DNA of 64,000 bases from Edaphocola aurantiacus (lineage in GTDB: Bacteria; Bacteroidota; Bacteroidia; Chitinophagales; Chitinophagaceae). The translations under genes were made by a program, and so were the position numbers. The DNA is taken from contig NZ_VOSI01000004.1 of the NCBI RefSeq assembly GCF_019797745.1, positions 335,328 through 399,327 on the forward strand. Direction: 5' to 3'. Under the pieces are notes generated by a model. The model was not told the DNA's origin. It ran no database searches and saw only the letters and a program-made list of their open reading frames with translations. Positions 25,681 to 34,073 of this stretch are shown in pieces (the stretch's first letter is position 1; each line of letters opens with the position of its first letter).

Positions 25681-26685
25681 ATGAATAATAATCCGGTGCG
25701 TATACAACGCAATATAGCCTTCCTCGCTATATTTTTACTAGCCTTCAAAATGGTCGCCTGGTTACTGACGGGTTCTGTAGCCATTTTTACCGATGCACTG
25801 GAGAGTATTGTCAATGTAGTTGCCGGCCTCTTCGGCTGGTACAGCCTCTGGCTTGCCGCCAAGCCCCGAGATGCCAATCATCCTTATGGTCATGGTAAGG
25901 TCGAGTTTATCTCGGCAGCTATAGAAGGTACCCTGATCTCCATAGCCGGGCTGGTCATCATCATCGAGTCGATAAAAGGCTTAGGTAAGCCACATACCTT
26001 ACAGAAACTGGATATAGGGCTGGTACTGGTGGCCTTTACAGCAGTAGTCAATTATATTGTGGGCACCTATGCCGTCAATACCGGTAAGAAGAATCGCTCT
26101 GTCACAATGGAGGCCAGTGGCCGTCATCTGCGTACCGATACCTATTCTACCATAGGTATTGTTGTCGGGCTGGTGTTGATCCGGTTTACCGGCTGGTTGT
26201 GGCTGGATGCAGTGGTGGCCATTGTTTTTGCTATTATTATATTAGTCACCGGGTACCGGGTATTACGCAATTCGATTTCGGGCATTATGGATGAGGCCGA
26301 TATGAGCCTGCTGGAAGAGGTGATTACTTATATAAATGAGCACCGCCGCCAGGCCTGGATCGATCTGCATAACCTGCGCATCATACGCTATGGCAATATT
26401 TTACACCTGGACGGACACCTTACCGTACCCTGGTACTATACTGTAGTGCAGGCACACGAAGAGATGAAGGCCCTGGAAGACCTGGTTGTGGATAAATACG
26501 GGACTACCGTAGAGTTGTTTATACACCTCGATCCCTGCGAGCCCTTTTCCTGTCCCTTGTGTACCATAGAGCATTGCACCGTACGCAAAGCCCCATTCCG
26601 CTACAGGATAGAATGGGATATAGATAATGTAATGAAGAATAGTAAACACCTCCTGGAGGGAGACCGTCTGACCCATGACAATTAA
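25681..26685 (+). CDS. Cation diffusion facilitator (CDF) transporter with C-terminal Cys cluster
   Basis: A 334-residue CDF protein with six membrane helices and a cytoplasmic C-terminal domain. Helix 2 has IFTDALESIVN and helix 5 has HLRTDTYSTIG, which supply the likely metal ligands. HPYGHGKVEF in the 2-3 loop is conserved in the family. The C-terminal domain ends with four cysteines (C286, C291, C294, C299) in DPCEPFSCPLCTIEHC, a possible metal site. The substrate is probably a divalent metal exported with H+; zinc is only one candidate. Its 3' end overlaps prmC by 11 bp. Confidence 0.93.
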   Translation: MNNNPVRIQRNIAFLAIFLLAFKMVAWLLTGSVAIFTDALESIVNVVAGLFGWYSLWLAAKPRDANHPYGHGKVEFISAAIEGTLISIAGLVIIIESIKGLGKPHTLQKLDIGLVLVAFTAVVNYIVGTYAVNTGKKNRSVTMEASGRHLRTDTYSTIGIVVGLVLIRFTGWLWLDAVVAIVFAIIILVTGYRVLRNSISGIMDEADMSLLEEVITYINEHRRQAWIDLHNLRIIRYGNILHLDGHLTVPWYYTVVQAHEEMKALEDLVVDKYGTTVELFIHLDPCEPFSCPLCTIEHCTVRKAPFRYRIEWDIDNVMKNSKHLLEGDRLTHDN

Positions 26686-27529
26686 ATCAGCCTCACAATA
26701 TATAGCAGACCAGTTAGCCGATCTGTACGAAGCAGGGGAGGCACAGGCCATTGCAGGCTGGGTTATAGAAGACCTTACGGGTCTGGATACACTTTCCTTA
26801 AGAATGCAGCGGGAAGATACGCTTACGCAAACACAGCTTGATCGTATGGAAGCCTGTCTGCAGCAACTGCGGCAATATATCCCTGTACAATATGTGCTGG
26901 GTAAAAGTTATTTCTTTGGATATACCTTTGTGGTAAGTCCTGCGGTATTGATTCCGCGGCCGGAGACCGAAGAGCTGGTAGACCTCGTATTGCAATATGT
27001 ACGCCATCGTGCCGGAGCGCCTTTGCGTGTGCTGGAGGTCGGAGCAGGTAGCGGCTGCATCAGCATCGCTTTAAAGAAGCAGGCGCCTCAGCTGGATATT
27101 ACCGCAGTAGATATTGCCACCGATGCACTGGCTATTGCACGGCAGAATGCAGCAGGTCTGCAGGCTGAAGTCAACTTTATAGAATGTGATTTTCTGGATG
27201 GGGCACAATGGCCCGGATTGGGAACTTTTGACATCATTGTCAGTAATCCGCCTTATATTACAGCGCAGGAGCAGGAAGCCATGCAGGTACATGTACTGGA
27301 TCAGGAACCACATACGGCACTTTTTGTGACCGATGGCGATCCGCAGCAGTTTTACCGCAAGATCGCTCATTTTGCAGAGACTCATTTGCAGGCGGGTGGG
27401 GCCGTTTTCCTGGAGCTGAACCAGTATTTTGCAGTAGATACAAAGGCCCTGTATAGTGCCGCCGGCTGGCAGGCAGATCTGCTCCGGGACCTGAACGATA
27501 ATGACCGTATGCTGCGCTGCACCCGATAA
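26675..27529 (+). CDS. prmC: Peptide chain release factor glutamine methyltransferase
   Basis: A 284-residue enzyme of the PrmC/HemK family. The N-terminal helical domain (about 1-85) binds the release factor. The Rossmann domain contains the S-adenosylmethionine loop EVGAGSGC (121-128) and the catalytic NPPY motif (191-194), which methylates the GGQ glutamine of RF1 and RF2. The start codon lies within the CDF gene, so the two are translationally coupled. It is followed by frr after 80 bp, which links two translation-termination functions. Confidence 0.96.
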   Translation: MTIKSASQYIADQLADLYEAGEAQAIAGWVIEDLTGLDTLSLRMQREDTLTQTQLDRMEACLQQLRQYIPVQYVLGKSYFFGYTFVVSPAVLIPRPETEELVDLVLQYVRHRAGAPLRVLEVGAGSGCISIALKKQAPQLDITAVDIATDALAIARQNAAGLQAEVNFIECDFLDGAQWPGLGTFDIIVSNPPYITAQEQEAMQVHVLDQEPHTALFVTDGDPQQFYRKIAHFAETHLQAGGAVFLELNQYFAVDTKALYSAAGWQADLLRDLNDNDRMLRCTR

Positions 27530-27557
27530 AAAATTTCATTTTTGTGGCACATTTTTC

Positions 27558-27565
27558 TATTTTTG
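27558..27565 (+). promoter_or_regulatory. Candidate -7 box of frr
   Basis: TATTTTTG fits TAnnTTTG and lies 44 bp upstream of the frr ATG. Confidence 0.45.
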
Positions 27566-27609
27566 TGCCTATTGAAAGTGATTCAGAACTCATTTACAAA
27601 ACGAAAACG

Positions 27610-28173
27610 ATGATTGAACTATTAGACGAGGCAGTAGACAGTGCTGCTTCAGGTATGAAAAAAGCCCTGGCACATCTGGATGCTGAATTGTTGAAAATAC
27701 GCGCTGGTAAAGCATCTCCTGCAATGATCGACGGTATTACCGTTGAGTATTACGGTTCTCCTACGCTGATCAGCCAGGTAGCCAATGTAACTACTCCTGA
27801 TGCAAGAACGATCTCTATCCAGCCTTGGGAAAAAAACATGATCAGCCCGATTGAGCGTTCAATCATGATGGCTAATATTGGTATGAACCCGCAGAATGAT
27901 GGTGAAGTAATTCGTCTGTTCCTGCCACCACTTACCGAAGAGCGTCGTAAAGAACTGGTAAAACGCGTGAATGCAGAAGGTGAAACCGCGAAAATTGCGA
28001 TCAGAAGCAATCGTCGTGATGCATTTGAAACAATCAAAAAACTGCAGAAAGACGGCGTAAGCGAAGATGCTGCGAAAGAAGCAGAGAGCCGCGTACAGGG
28101 ACTGACCGATAAGAATATCGAGAAAGTAGACCAGGCTTGCAAAGACAAAGACAAAGAGATCATGACGATCTAA
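27610..28173 (+). CDS. frr: Ribosome recycling factor
   Basis: A 187-residue protein, the typical length of the family. ATG 27610 is chosen because the conserved helix region starts directly after it, and the longer frame from a GTG at 27544 would add 22 unrelated residues over the promoter. The sequence has LLKIRAGKASPAMIDGITVE, YYGSPTLISQVANVTTPDAR, and LPPLTEERRKELVKRVNAE, which are core RRF signatures. With EF-G it splits post-termination ribosomes. It is followed by an exceptionally long terminator. Confidence 0.97.
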   Translation: MIELLDEAVDSAASGMKKALAHLDAELLKIRAGKASPAMIDGITVEYYGSPTLISQVANVTTPDARTISIQPWEKNMISPIERSIMMANIGMNPQNDGEVIRLFLPPLTEERRKELVKRVNAEGETAKIAIRSNRRDAFETIKKLQKDGVSEDAAKEAESRVQGLTDKNIEKVDQACKDKDKEIMTI

Positions 28174-28177
28174 GTAT

Positions 28178-28234
28178 ACCATATATAAAAGAAGAGGGCT
28201 AACCAACGGTTAGCCCTCTTCTTTTATATATGGT
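28178..28234. terminator. 27-bp-stem bidirectional terminator after frr
   Basis: A perfect stem of 27 bp (28178-28204 with 28208-28234) with core GAGGGCTAACC/GGTTAGCCCTC and a 3-nt loop. It serves both frr and the convergent minus-strand gene. Confidence 0.93.
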
Positions 28235-28243
28235 GTTGTAATC

Positions 28244-28567
28244 TTAAAATTTCCGGCCCACCGTCAGTTTGATGATAAGGCCTATAAAGCCAACACTCAG
28301 CATCAGTACACCAAGACCCGTCTGGCCTTTAGAGAGGTACATTACCCCTCTCAGGATAAATATAATAGAGATAATGATGGTCCAGGGGCTGGATTTAGTT
28401 TGTTTTTCGACCTGTTCGCTTTTTTGCATCAGCGTATTTACCTGCGACAGTTCTTCGTTAGAATAGCCATTGGCCACCAGGTTTTCTTTTATTTCCTTAG
28501 CCGAGAAGCCTAAGTCTATCTGCTTCTGAATATCTACAGCCAGGGCTTGCTGTCTTAATTGATCCAT
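28244..28567 (-). CDS. Small two-helix membrane protein of unknown function
   Basis: A 107-residue protein. Its first 50 residues are soluble and helical (KQIDLGFSAKEIKENLVANG, then YSNEELSQV), resembling a small UBA- or SHOCT-like helical segment. It then has two membrane helices (WTIIISIIFILRGVMYL and TGLGVLMLSVGFIGLIIKL). No family is recognised with confidence. It has its own consensus promoter at 28594-28623 and ends at the shared terminator with frr. Confidence 0.8.
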   Translation of the reverse strand: MDQLRQQALAVDIQKQIDLGFSAKEIKENLVANGYSNEELSQVNTLMQKSEQVEKQTKSSPWTIIISIIFILRGVMYLSKGQTGLGVLMLSVGFIGLIIKLTVGRKF

Positions 28568-28593
28568 GTTGGGGTTTGTTTTACTTTCGGATA

Positions 28594-28623
28594 CAAATGT
28601 AGTTTTTTTGTTATAAACTCCAA
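28594..28623 (-). promoter_or_regulatory. Promoter of the small membrane-protein gene
   Basis: On the minus strand, TTG (28621-28623), a 19-bp spacer and TACATTTG (28594-28601) match the phylum consensus, 27 bp before the ATG. Confidence 0.75.
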
Positions 28624-28771
28624 ATAGGACACATAATATATCCTTCGGGTCGGACAGGAATTAGTATTCCCGGACAGGAATACCCGGGCATTTCTATAGA
28701 TTATTCGCTGTATTTTATAGTTGCGACCAAATTACAGGCCACTTGCCACCGACGTATTAGCAAATTAGCGC

Positions 28772-28779
28772 TATATTTG
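28772..28779 (+). promoter_or_regulatory. Candidate -7 box of lysS
   Basis: TATATTTG fits TAnnTTTG, 32 bp upstream of the lysS ATG. The nearest upstream TTG is 26 bp away, longer than usual. Confidence 0.5.
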
Positions 28780-28811
28780 CAGTCTTAAATTTTTTAACGT
28801 ATTCAAAAAAT

Positions 28812-30533
28812 ATGCAAGTTCAACACTTATCCGAACAAGAATTAGTGCGCAGAGAGAAATTAAACGCACTAACGCAGGCCGGGATAGAAGCCTATCCTGC
28901 GCCACTGTATCCTGTATCTCATTATTCAGAAGACATAAAGAAGCAGTATACAGAGGAGAAGAAGGATGAGTTTGCAGCAGTATGTGTGGCCGGCCGTGTA
29001 ATGAGCGTGAATAACAAAGGTAAGGCAGGCTTCCTGAAGATACAGGACAGTAAAGGCATCATACAGATATATGTAAAGAAAGAAGAACTGTCTACTGAAG
29101 AAGACAGCACCCTTTGGGATGTAGCGATCAAAGGCATTGACCTGGGCGATATCATTGGTATTAAAGGTTATGTATTCGCAACCATGAAAGGTGAGATCTC
29201 TGTACATGCACAAGAGTTTACCCTGTTGTCGAAATGCCTGAAACCATTACCTGTAGTGAAAAGAGACGAAGAGGGTAATGTATTTGACGAAGTTACCGAT
29301 CCTGAATTCCGCTACCGTCAGCGCTATGCCGACCTGATCGTGAATCCGCATATTAAAGAAACATTCCTGAAACGTACCAAAATCATGAATACCATTCGTG
29401 ATTTCCTGAACGGACAGGGCGCAATAGAAGTAGATACACCGGTATTACAGAACATCCCGGGTGGGGCAGCGGCACGTCCGTTCATTACCCATCACAATGC
29501 ACTGGATGTACCTTATTACCTGCGTATTGCTAATGAATTATACCTGAAACGACTGATCGTAGGTGGTTTTGACTGGGTATATGAGTTCAGCCGTAACTTC
29601 CGTAACGAGGGTATGGACCGTACACACAACCCGGAATTTACCGTGCTGGAATGGTATACCGCATACAAAGATTATTTCTGGATGATGGACATTACCGAGC
29701 AGCTGTTTGAGAAAATGGCCATGGCGGTACATGGTACTACCGACGTACCGGTAGGCGATAAGATCATCAGTTTCAAAGCACCGTTCAAACGTATTTCTAT
29801 CTTCGATTCTATCAAAGAAAATACCGGTATTGATGTAAGTGAAATGAACGAAGAAGGTCTGCGCCAGGTATGTAAAGACCTGAATATCGAAGTTGCCCCT
29901 AACATTGGTAAAGGCAAACTGATCGATGAGATCTTTGGAGAAACATCTGAACATACTTACCTGCAACCGACATTCATCATAGACTATCCTGTAGAGATGT
30001 CTCCGCTGACGAAGAAACACCGTAGTAAAGAAGGTCTGGTAGAGCGTTTTGAGTTAATGATCAATGGTAAAGAGATTGCAAATGCATATTCTGAGCTGAA
30101 TGATCCGATCGATCAGCGCCAGCGTTTTGAGGATCAGATGGCACTGATGGAGCGTGGCGATGATGAAGCCATGTTTATCGACCATGACTTCCTGCGTGCA
30201 CTGGAATACGGTATGCCGCCAACCTCAGGTATCGGTATCGGTATCGACCGTCTGTGTATGCTGCTGACCAATCAGCCGTCTATCCAGGATGTACTGTTCT
30301 TCCCTCAGATGAGACCGGAGAAGTTTGACAGTGGCGTTCCATTGAGCGATGAGGCTAAAGCTATTAAAGATATTTTATCTCAACAGGCCGATAAAATAGT
30401 ACTGGATGCCTTAAAAGCAGAAAGTAAACTGTCCGGTAAGAAATGGGATAAAGGTATTAAAGAACTGACTTCTGCCAATCTCGCTAAAATCGAGAAGAAT
30501 GAAGAAGGCGTTTTTGTACTGAACAGAGACTAA
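28812..30533 (+). CDS. lysS: Lysyl-tRNA synthetase, class II
   Basis: A 573-residue class II aminoacyl-tRNA synthetase. The N-terminal OB-fold anticodon-binding domain spans about 55-155 (VAGRVMSVNNKGKAGFLKIQ). The catalytic domain has motif 2, RNFRNEGMDRTHNPEFTVLE, and motif 3, GIGIGIDRLCML. Compared with E. coli LysS it has an extra C-terminal helical tail of about 60 residues rich in Lys, seen also in other Bacteroidota enzymes. It charges tRNA-Lys in the cytoplasm. It is a single transcription unit ended by a 25-bp-stem terminator. Confidence 0.97.
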   Translation: MQVQHLSEQELVRREKLNALTQAGIEAYPAPLYPVSHYSEDIKKQYTEEKKDEFAAVCVAGRVMSVNNKGKAGFLKIQDSKGIIQIYVKKEELSTEEDSTLWDVAIKGIDLGDIIGIKGYVFATMKGEISVHAQEFTLLSKCLKPLPVVKRDEEGNVFDEVTDPEFRYRQRYADLIVNPHIKETFLKRTKIMNTIRDFLNGQGAIEVDTPVLQNIPGGAAARPFITHHNALDVPYYLRIANELYLKRLIVGGFDWVYEFSRNFRNEGMDRTHNPEFTVLEWYTAYKDYFWMMDITEQLFEKMAMAVHGTTDVPVGDKIISFKAPFKRISIFDSIKENTGIDVSEMNEEGLRQVCKDLNIEVAPNIGKGKLIDEIFGETSEHTYLQPTFIIDYPVEMSPLTKKHRSKEGLVERFELMINGKEIANAYSELNDPIDQRQRFEDQMALMERGDDEAMFIDHDFLRALEYGMPPTSGIGIGIDRLCMLLTNQPSIQDVLFFPQMRPEKFDSGVPLSDEAKAIKDILSQQADKIVLDALKAESKLSGKKWDKGIKELTSANLAKIEKNEEGVFVLNRD

Positions 30534-30542
30534 TTTTACAAA

Positions 30543-30593
30543 ACATAATAAAAGATAAGGGCTGCAATTTGCAGCCCTTATCTTTTATTATGT
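30543..30593. terminator. 25-bp-stem terminator after lysS
   Basis: Perfect arms at 30543-30567 and 30569-30593, with core AAGGGCTGCAA/TTGCAGCCCTT and A/T-rich flanks included in the stem. Confidence 0.92.
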
Positions 30594-30640
30594 AGTTTAT
30601 GTTCATTACTATTCTGATAGAGAACAAAAGAGCAATTGTA

Positions 30641-30649
30641 TTTTAATAT
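30641..30649 (+). repeat. Left 9-bp flanking direct repeat of element copy 2
   Basis: TTTTAATAT abuts the left end of the element and recurs at 31128-31136 directly after its right end. Confidence 0.6.
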
Positions 30650-31127
30650 ATTGGGTGTCCGCTTAAAGGAAACAACGTCTAGCATTATGATTTAAGTAGC
30701 TTATATATCTATTGCTACCTTTTGCCTTGATGCAAAAGGTAGCGCCAAAAAATCAAGGCTGTATAAATCCCTGGCTAAAAATCAATGTGTCGGCCGGTCG
30801 CAAACCAGACTCACTTCGTTCAGACAGTGGTTTGCAACTCTATCGACCGAGCCAATGATTTTATGAACGCCGGATTTATAAGGCCATTTTTAGCGATCTG
30901 TATGGTACGGATCGCTTATTGTTTTCATCACAGCGATAGCCATTTTGGTTGGAGCTGCGATCGTTGAGCACCGAACCGATTACACGTTAAGCTCAGACGA
31001 TCAGTGCACGCAACGGTACAAAATGGCGGTGCTATGCAATCGCCTTGATGAAAACAAAGGCATTTTTGGTCCTTTTGTTGCCGGACAAAAGGACGAATAA
31101 AATAGTTACCTAAATGCGGATAGTCAG
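30650..31127 (+). mobile_element. 478-bp MITE-like non-coding element, copy 2
   Basis: Same element as 13856-14333, in the same orientation and of the same length, although the two copies differ by several 1-2 base indels that cancel. The right terminal repeat is the same as in copy 1, and the left one has diverged (TTGGGTGTCCGCTTAAAG). The end hairpins TACCTTTTGC/GCAAAAGGTA and GTCCTTTTGT/ACAAAAGGAC are conserved. The foldback at 30921-31055 is also kept. It sits between the lysS terminator and the galE promoter and disrupts no gene. Confidence 0.8.
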
Positions 31128-31136
31128 TTTTAATAT
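31128..31136 (+). repeat. Right 9-bp flanking direct repeat of element copy 2
   Basis: TTTTAATAT, identical to 30641-30649, directly follows the terminal TCAG. Confidence 0.6.
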
Positions 31137-31158
31137 TATGTCAACATCAGCCATGACT

Positions 31159-31189
31159 TTGCGCAGGACTTTTTTATGCTGTATATTTG
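31159..31189 (+). promoter_or_regulatory. Promoter of the galE operon
   Basis: TTG (31159-31161), a 20-bp spacer and TATATTTG (31182-31189) match the consensus, 25 bp before ATG 31215. It lies 22 bp outside the mobile element. Confidence 0.8.
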
Positions 31190-31214
31190 TGCTGTTAAAT
31201 TACAATACATCTAC

Positions 31215-32243
31215 ATGAGCAAAATATTAGTGACCGGCGGTTGCGGTTATATCGGCAGCCATACCATTGTAGACCTGGTAGATCATGGTTTTGAGGTAAT
31301 CTCTGCAGACAATCTTTCCCGTGGCTTCGGTGAGATGAATGATAAAGTATCTAAATTATTAGGCAAATCTATTCATAACTACGCAGTAGACCTGAGCGAT
31401 GCTGCAGCTACCCGTACCATTTTCGAAGCAAATCCTGATATCGAAGGGATCATTCACTTTGCAGCATACAAATCGGTGCCGGAATCAGTAGATGCTCCGC
31501 TGATGTATTATAAAAACAATATCGGATCACTGATCAATATACTGGAGTGTGCTAAGGAATTTGGCGTGAAGAATGTCGTATTCTCCTCTTCCTGTTCCGT
31601 ATACGGCAATGCAGATACGCTGCCGGTTACCGAAACGGCACCCTTAAAAGAGGCAGAATCTCCATACGCTGCTACAAAACAAATGGGAGAGCAGATCTGT
31701 GCTGATTTTGTAAAAGGTAATCCCGGTTTCAAAATCGTACTGCTGCGCTACTTCAACCCGGTAGGAGCACATGAGTCTACCCTGATTGGTGAGATGAACC
31801 AGCGTCCGGAAAACCTGGTGCCTATCGTTACCCAAACAGCCATCGGTATTCGTTCCGGAATGACGGTATTTGGTGATGATTATGATACCCGCGATGGCTC
31901 TTGTGTGAGGGATTATATACATGTAATGGATATTGCCCATGCCCATACACTGGCCCTGCAGAAATCTATAGAAAATGCACTGCCATCAGGCTGTGAGGTC
32001 TTTAACCTGGGAACGGGTGAGGGCGTAACCGTACTGGAACTGATCAAAGCTTTTGAATCCGTATCCGGTCTTAAACTGAATTATAACATCGGTCCGCGCA
32101 GAGCAGGCGATGTGATTAAAGTATATGCAGACAATACCAAAGCAAAAACCCTGTTGGGCTGGCAGCCTGGTTATGATATAACCACGATGATGCAGACCGC
32201 CTGGAACTGGCAACAGGCTCTGGCCAAAGAAACAGCACAATAA
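31215..32243 (+). CDS. galE: UDP-glucose 4-epimerase
   Basis: A 342-residue extended short-chain dehydrogenase. ATG 31215 is chosen over an upstream start at 31176, which would overlap the -7 box. The NAD-binding loop GGCGYIG (8-14) and the catalytic triad S126 (FSSSCSVYG), Y151 and K155 (YAATK) are intact. LRYFNPVGAHESTLIGE and VRDYIHVMDIA are standard GalE motifs. It interconverts UDP-glucose and UDP-galactose for sugar catabolism and envelope polysaccharide synthesis. The stop is one base before the next start, indicating an operon with the DCC protein and mutA. Confidence 0.96.
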   Translation: MSKILVTGGCGYIGSHTIVDLVDHGFEVISADNLSRGFGEMNDKVSKLLGKSIHNYAVDLSDAAATRTIFEANPDIEGIIHFAAYKSVPESVDAPLMYYKNNIGSLINILECAKEFGVKNVVFSSSCSVYGNADTLPVTETAPLKEAESPYAATKQMGEQICADFVKGNPGFKIVLLRYFNPVGAHESTLIGEMNQRPENLVPIVTQTAIGIRSGMTVFGDDYDTRDGSCVRDYIHVMDIAHAHTLALQKSIENALPSGCEVFNLGTGEGVTVLELIKAFESVSGLKLNYNIGPRRAGDVIKVYADNTKAKTLLGWQPGYDITTMMQTAWNWQQALAKETAQ

Positions 32244-32244
32244 T

Positions 32245-32652
32245 ATGACAAACGGCATTCCTACTGATCACGCCCTGGTACTCTTTGACGGAGTATGTAA
32301 TCTCTGCAGCAACAGCGTGCAGCTGATCATTAAGAACGACCGAAAAGATTATTTCCGCTTCGCTTCACTGCAATCTGATCTGGGCGTGGCACTGAAAAAG
32401 CAACATAACATAACTGCAGACAGTATCGTGCTGGTCGAAGACGGGAATGTATATACACAATCTTCCGCAGCATTGATGATCGCCCGCAGACTTAATGGAG
32501 CATATCCTTTACTGTATGGGTTTATGATCCTGCCACGAATGATCAGGAATACGGTGTATGGCTGGATTGCCCGCAACCGCTATCGCTGGTTTGGCAAAAA
32601 AGAGGCTTGCTGGATACCAACTCCCGAGCTGAAAAATAAATTTATTGCATAA
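32245..32652 (+). CDS. DCC family (DUF393) thiol-disulfide oxidoreductase-like protein
   Basis: A 135-residue protein with the DCC signature FDGVCNLC (D15, C18, C21) near the N-terminus, then SVQLIIKNDRKDYFRFASLQS and a VYTQSSAAL segment typical of the YuxK/DUF393 group. Members have a thioredoxin-like fold and are assumed to act as redox proteins, but no reaction is proven. It is translationally coupled to galE, with a 1-bp gap, and followed by mutA after 15 bp. Confidence 0.92.
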   Translation: MTNGIPTDHALVLFDGVCNLCSNSVQLIIKNDRKDYFRFASLQSDLGVALKKQHNITADSIVLVEDGNVYTQSSAALMIARRLNGAYPLLYGFMILPRMIRNTVYGWIARNRYRWFGKKEACWIPTPELKNKFIA

Positions 32653-32667
32653 TAGTTTACATATATA

Positions 32668-33978
32668 ATGGAAGATATTTTAGCAGGGTTCGACCCCGCA
32701 GGTGCTGCAGACTGGAAGGCACAACTGACCAAAGATCTGAAAGGAATTACCTTTGAGCAGCTGAGCAGAATCGATGATAATGGCATCACTATAGAGCCGT
32801 TCTATACGATTGAAGATGTTGCAGATCATGATACCAAACCTGTATTTGCCCATACCGACTGGAATATTATGGAGCGCATCGTCGTAAACCAGGAGCAGGA
32901 AGCCAATAAACTGGCTTTACAAACACTGGCTACCGGCGCCAGCGGACTGATTTTTGAAGTGGCTGCCGAAAATACAGACTGGGCGGCACTACTCAATGGG
33001 GTAGAGGTAGCCTATATCCATACCTTCTTTAACCTGCATAATGCAACAGATGCATCTGTAGAGGCATTAACGGCGTACCTGAAAGCGCATAATGCCATGC
33101 AGACCACAATAGGTCACGATACTTTATCTGATTATATACAGGCTAAGGCTACAGCCGAGACCTTTGCCACAGCGGTAAACCGCATCACGCAAAGTACAGG
33201 GCAGCTGGTCGTTGATGGCAGCCTGTACTATAATGCCGGATCACCGTCGGTATATCAGCTGGGGCTGATTACTGCGCAGGTGAATGAATACCTGCAGGCA
33301 CTGGCCGATCGCAATGCCTTGAATACAGTAAAACAATTGCATGTGACTGTGGCTACCGGTACTGCATTCTTTGAAGAGATTGCCAAAGTACGCGCTTTAA
33401 GACAGCTGTTGCAATTGCTTACTGCACAATACGATATCAATCCGGAAATAGCCATACAGGCGGTAACCGGTACTTTATATAAAGCACCATATGATGCATA
33501 CAACAACCTGCTGCGCGATACACTGGCCGGTATGGCCGCTGTAATGGGTGGTAGCGATGCCGTGTACATTCTCCCGTTCGATGAAGGGCATTCTAAAGGT
33601 AAAGAAGCCTTCAGCAGAAGGATGAGTGTAAACACACAATTGCTGTTTAAAGAAGAAAGTTACCTGCACCATATTGCCGATGTCGCCAATGGTAGTTATT
33701 ACCTGGAGACACTAACTGCTGAGATGGGTACTAAAGGCTGGGATGTCTTTAAAGAGATTGAGGCTGCAGGAGGATTTATACAATCATTTAATGAGGGTAT
33801 ACTGACCGAAAAGGTAGCAGCACAGGCGGCAGATCTGCTGGAGCGTTACCGTAATGGAAGCCTGGTATGGATCGGGATGAACAAGTATCCTAATCAGGTA
33901 GATATGCCACAACCGGCACCGGTACCGCAACACAAGCAGCCGGGTATATACCCGTTAAGCCTGGCTACAATAATATAA
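32668..33978 (+). CDS. mutA: Methylmalonyl-CoA mutase small (beta) subunit
   Basis: A 436-residue member of the methylmalonyl-CoA mutase family. The N-terminus (FDPAGAADWKAQLTKDLKG and the TIEPFYTIED region) and the C-terminal RRMSVNTQLLFKEESYLHHIADVANGSYYLE segment place it with the small MutA subunit. It lacks the C-terminal B12-binding domain and the catalytic residues of the large subunit. MutA pairs with MutB to isomerise succinyl-CoA and methylmalonyl-CoA in propionate metabolism. No mutB lies downstream, where it is usually adjacent. The last frame ends in a short run of T-rich sequence before the receiver gene. Confidence 0.9.
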   Translation: MEDILAGFDPAGAADWKAQLTKDLKGITFEQLSRIDDNGITIEPFYTIEDVADHDTKPVFAHTDWNIMERIVVNQEQEANKLALQTLATGASGLIFEVAAENTDWAALLNGVEVAYIHTFFNLHNATDASVEALTAYLKAHNAMQTTIGHDTLSDYIQAKATAETFATAVNRITQSTGQLVVDGSLYYNAGSPSVYQLGLITAQVNEYLQALADRNALNTVKQLHVTVATGTAFFEEIAKVRALRQLLQLLTAQYDINPEIAIQAVTGTLYKAPYDAYNNLLRDTLAGMAAVMGGSDAVYILPFDEGHSKGKEAFSRRMSVNTQLLFKEESYLHHIADVANGSYYLETLTAEMGTKGWDVFKEIEAAGGFIQSFNEGILTEKVAAQAADLLERYRNGSLVWIGMNKYPNQVDMPQPAPVPQHKQPGIYPLSLATII

Positions 33979-34073
33979 TTCACTATATCGTGATAAAATT
34001 ATTGTAGTATAAACTTGCATTTTAAAAAAATGCGTTATATATTCGGGGGAATTACAACAAAACAATCACTCAT

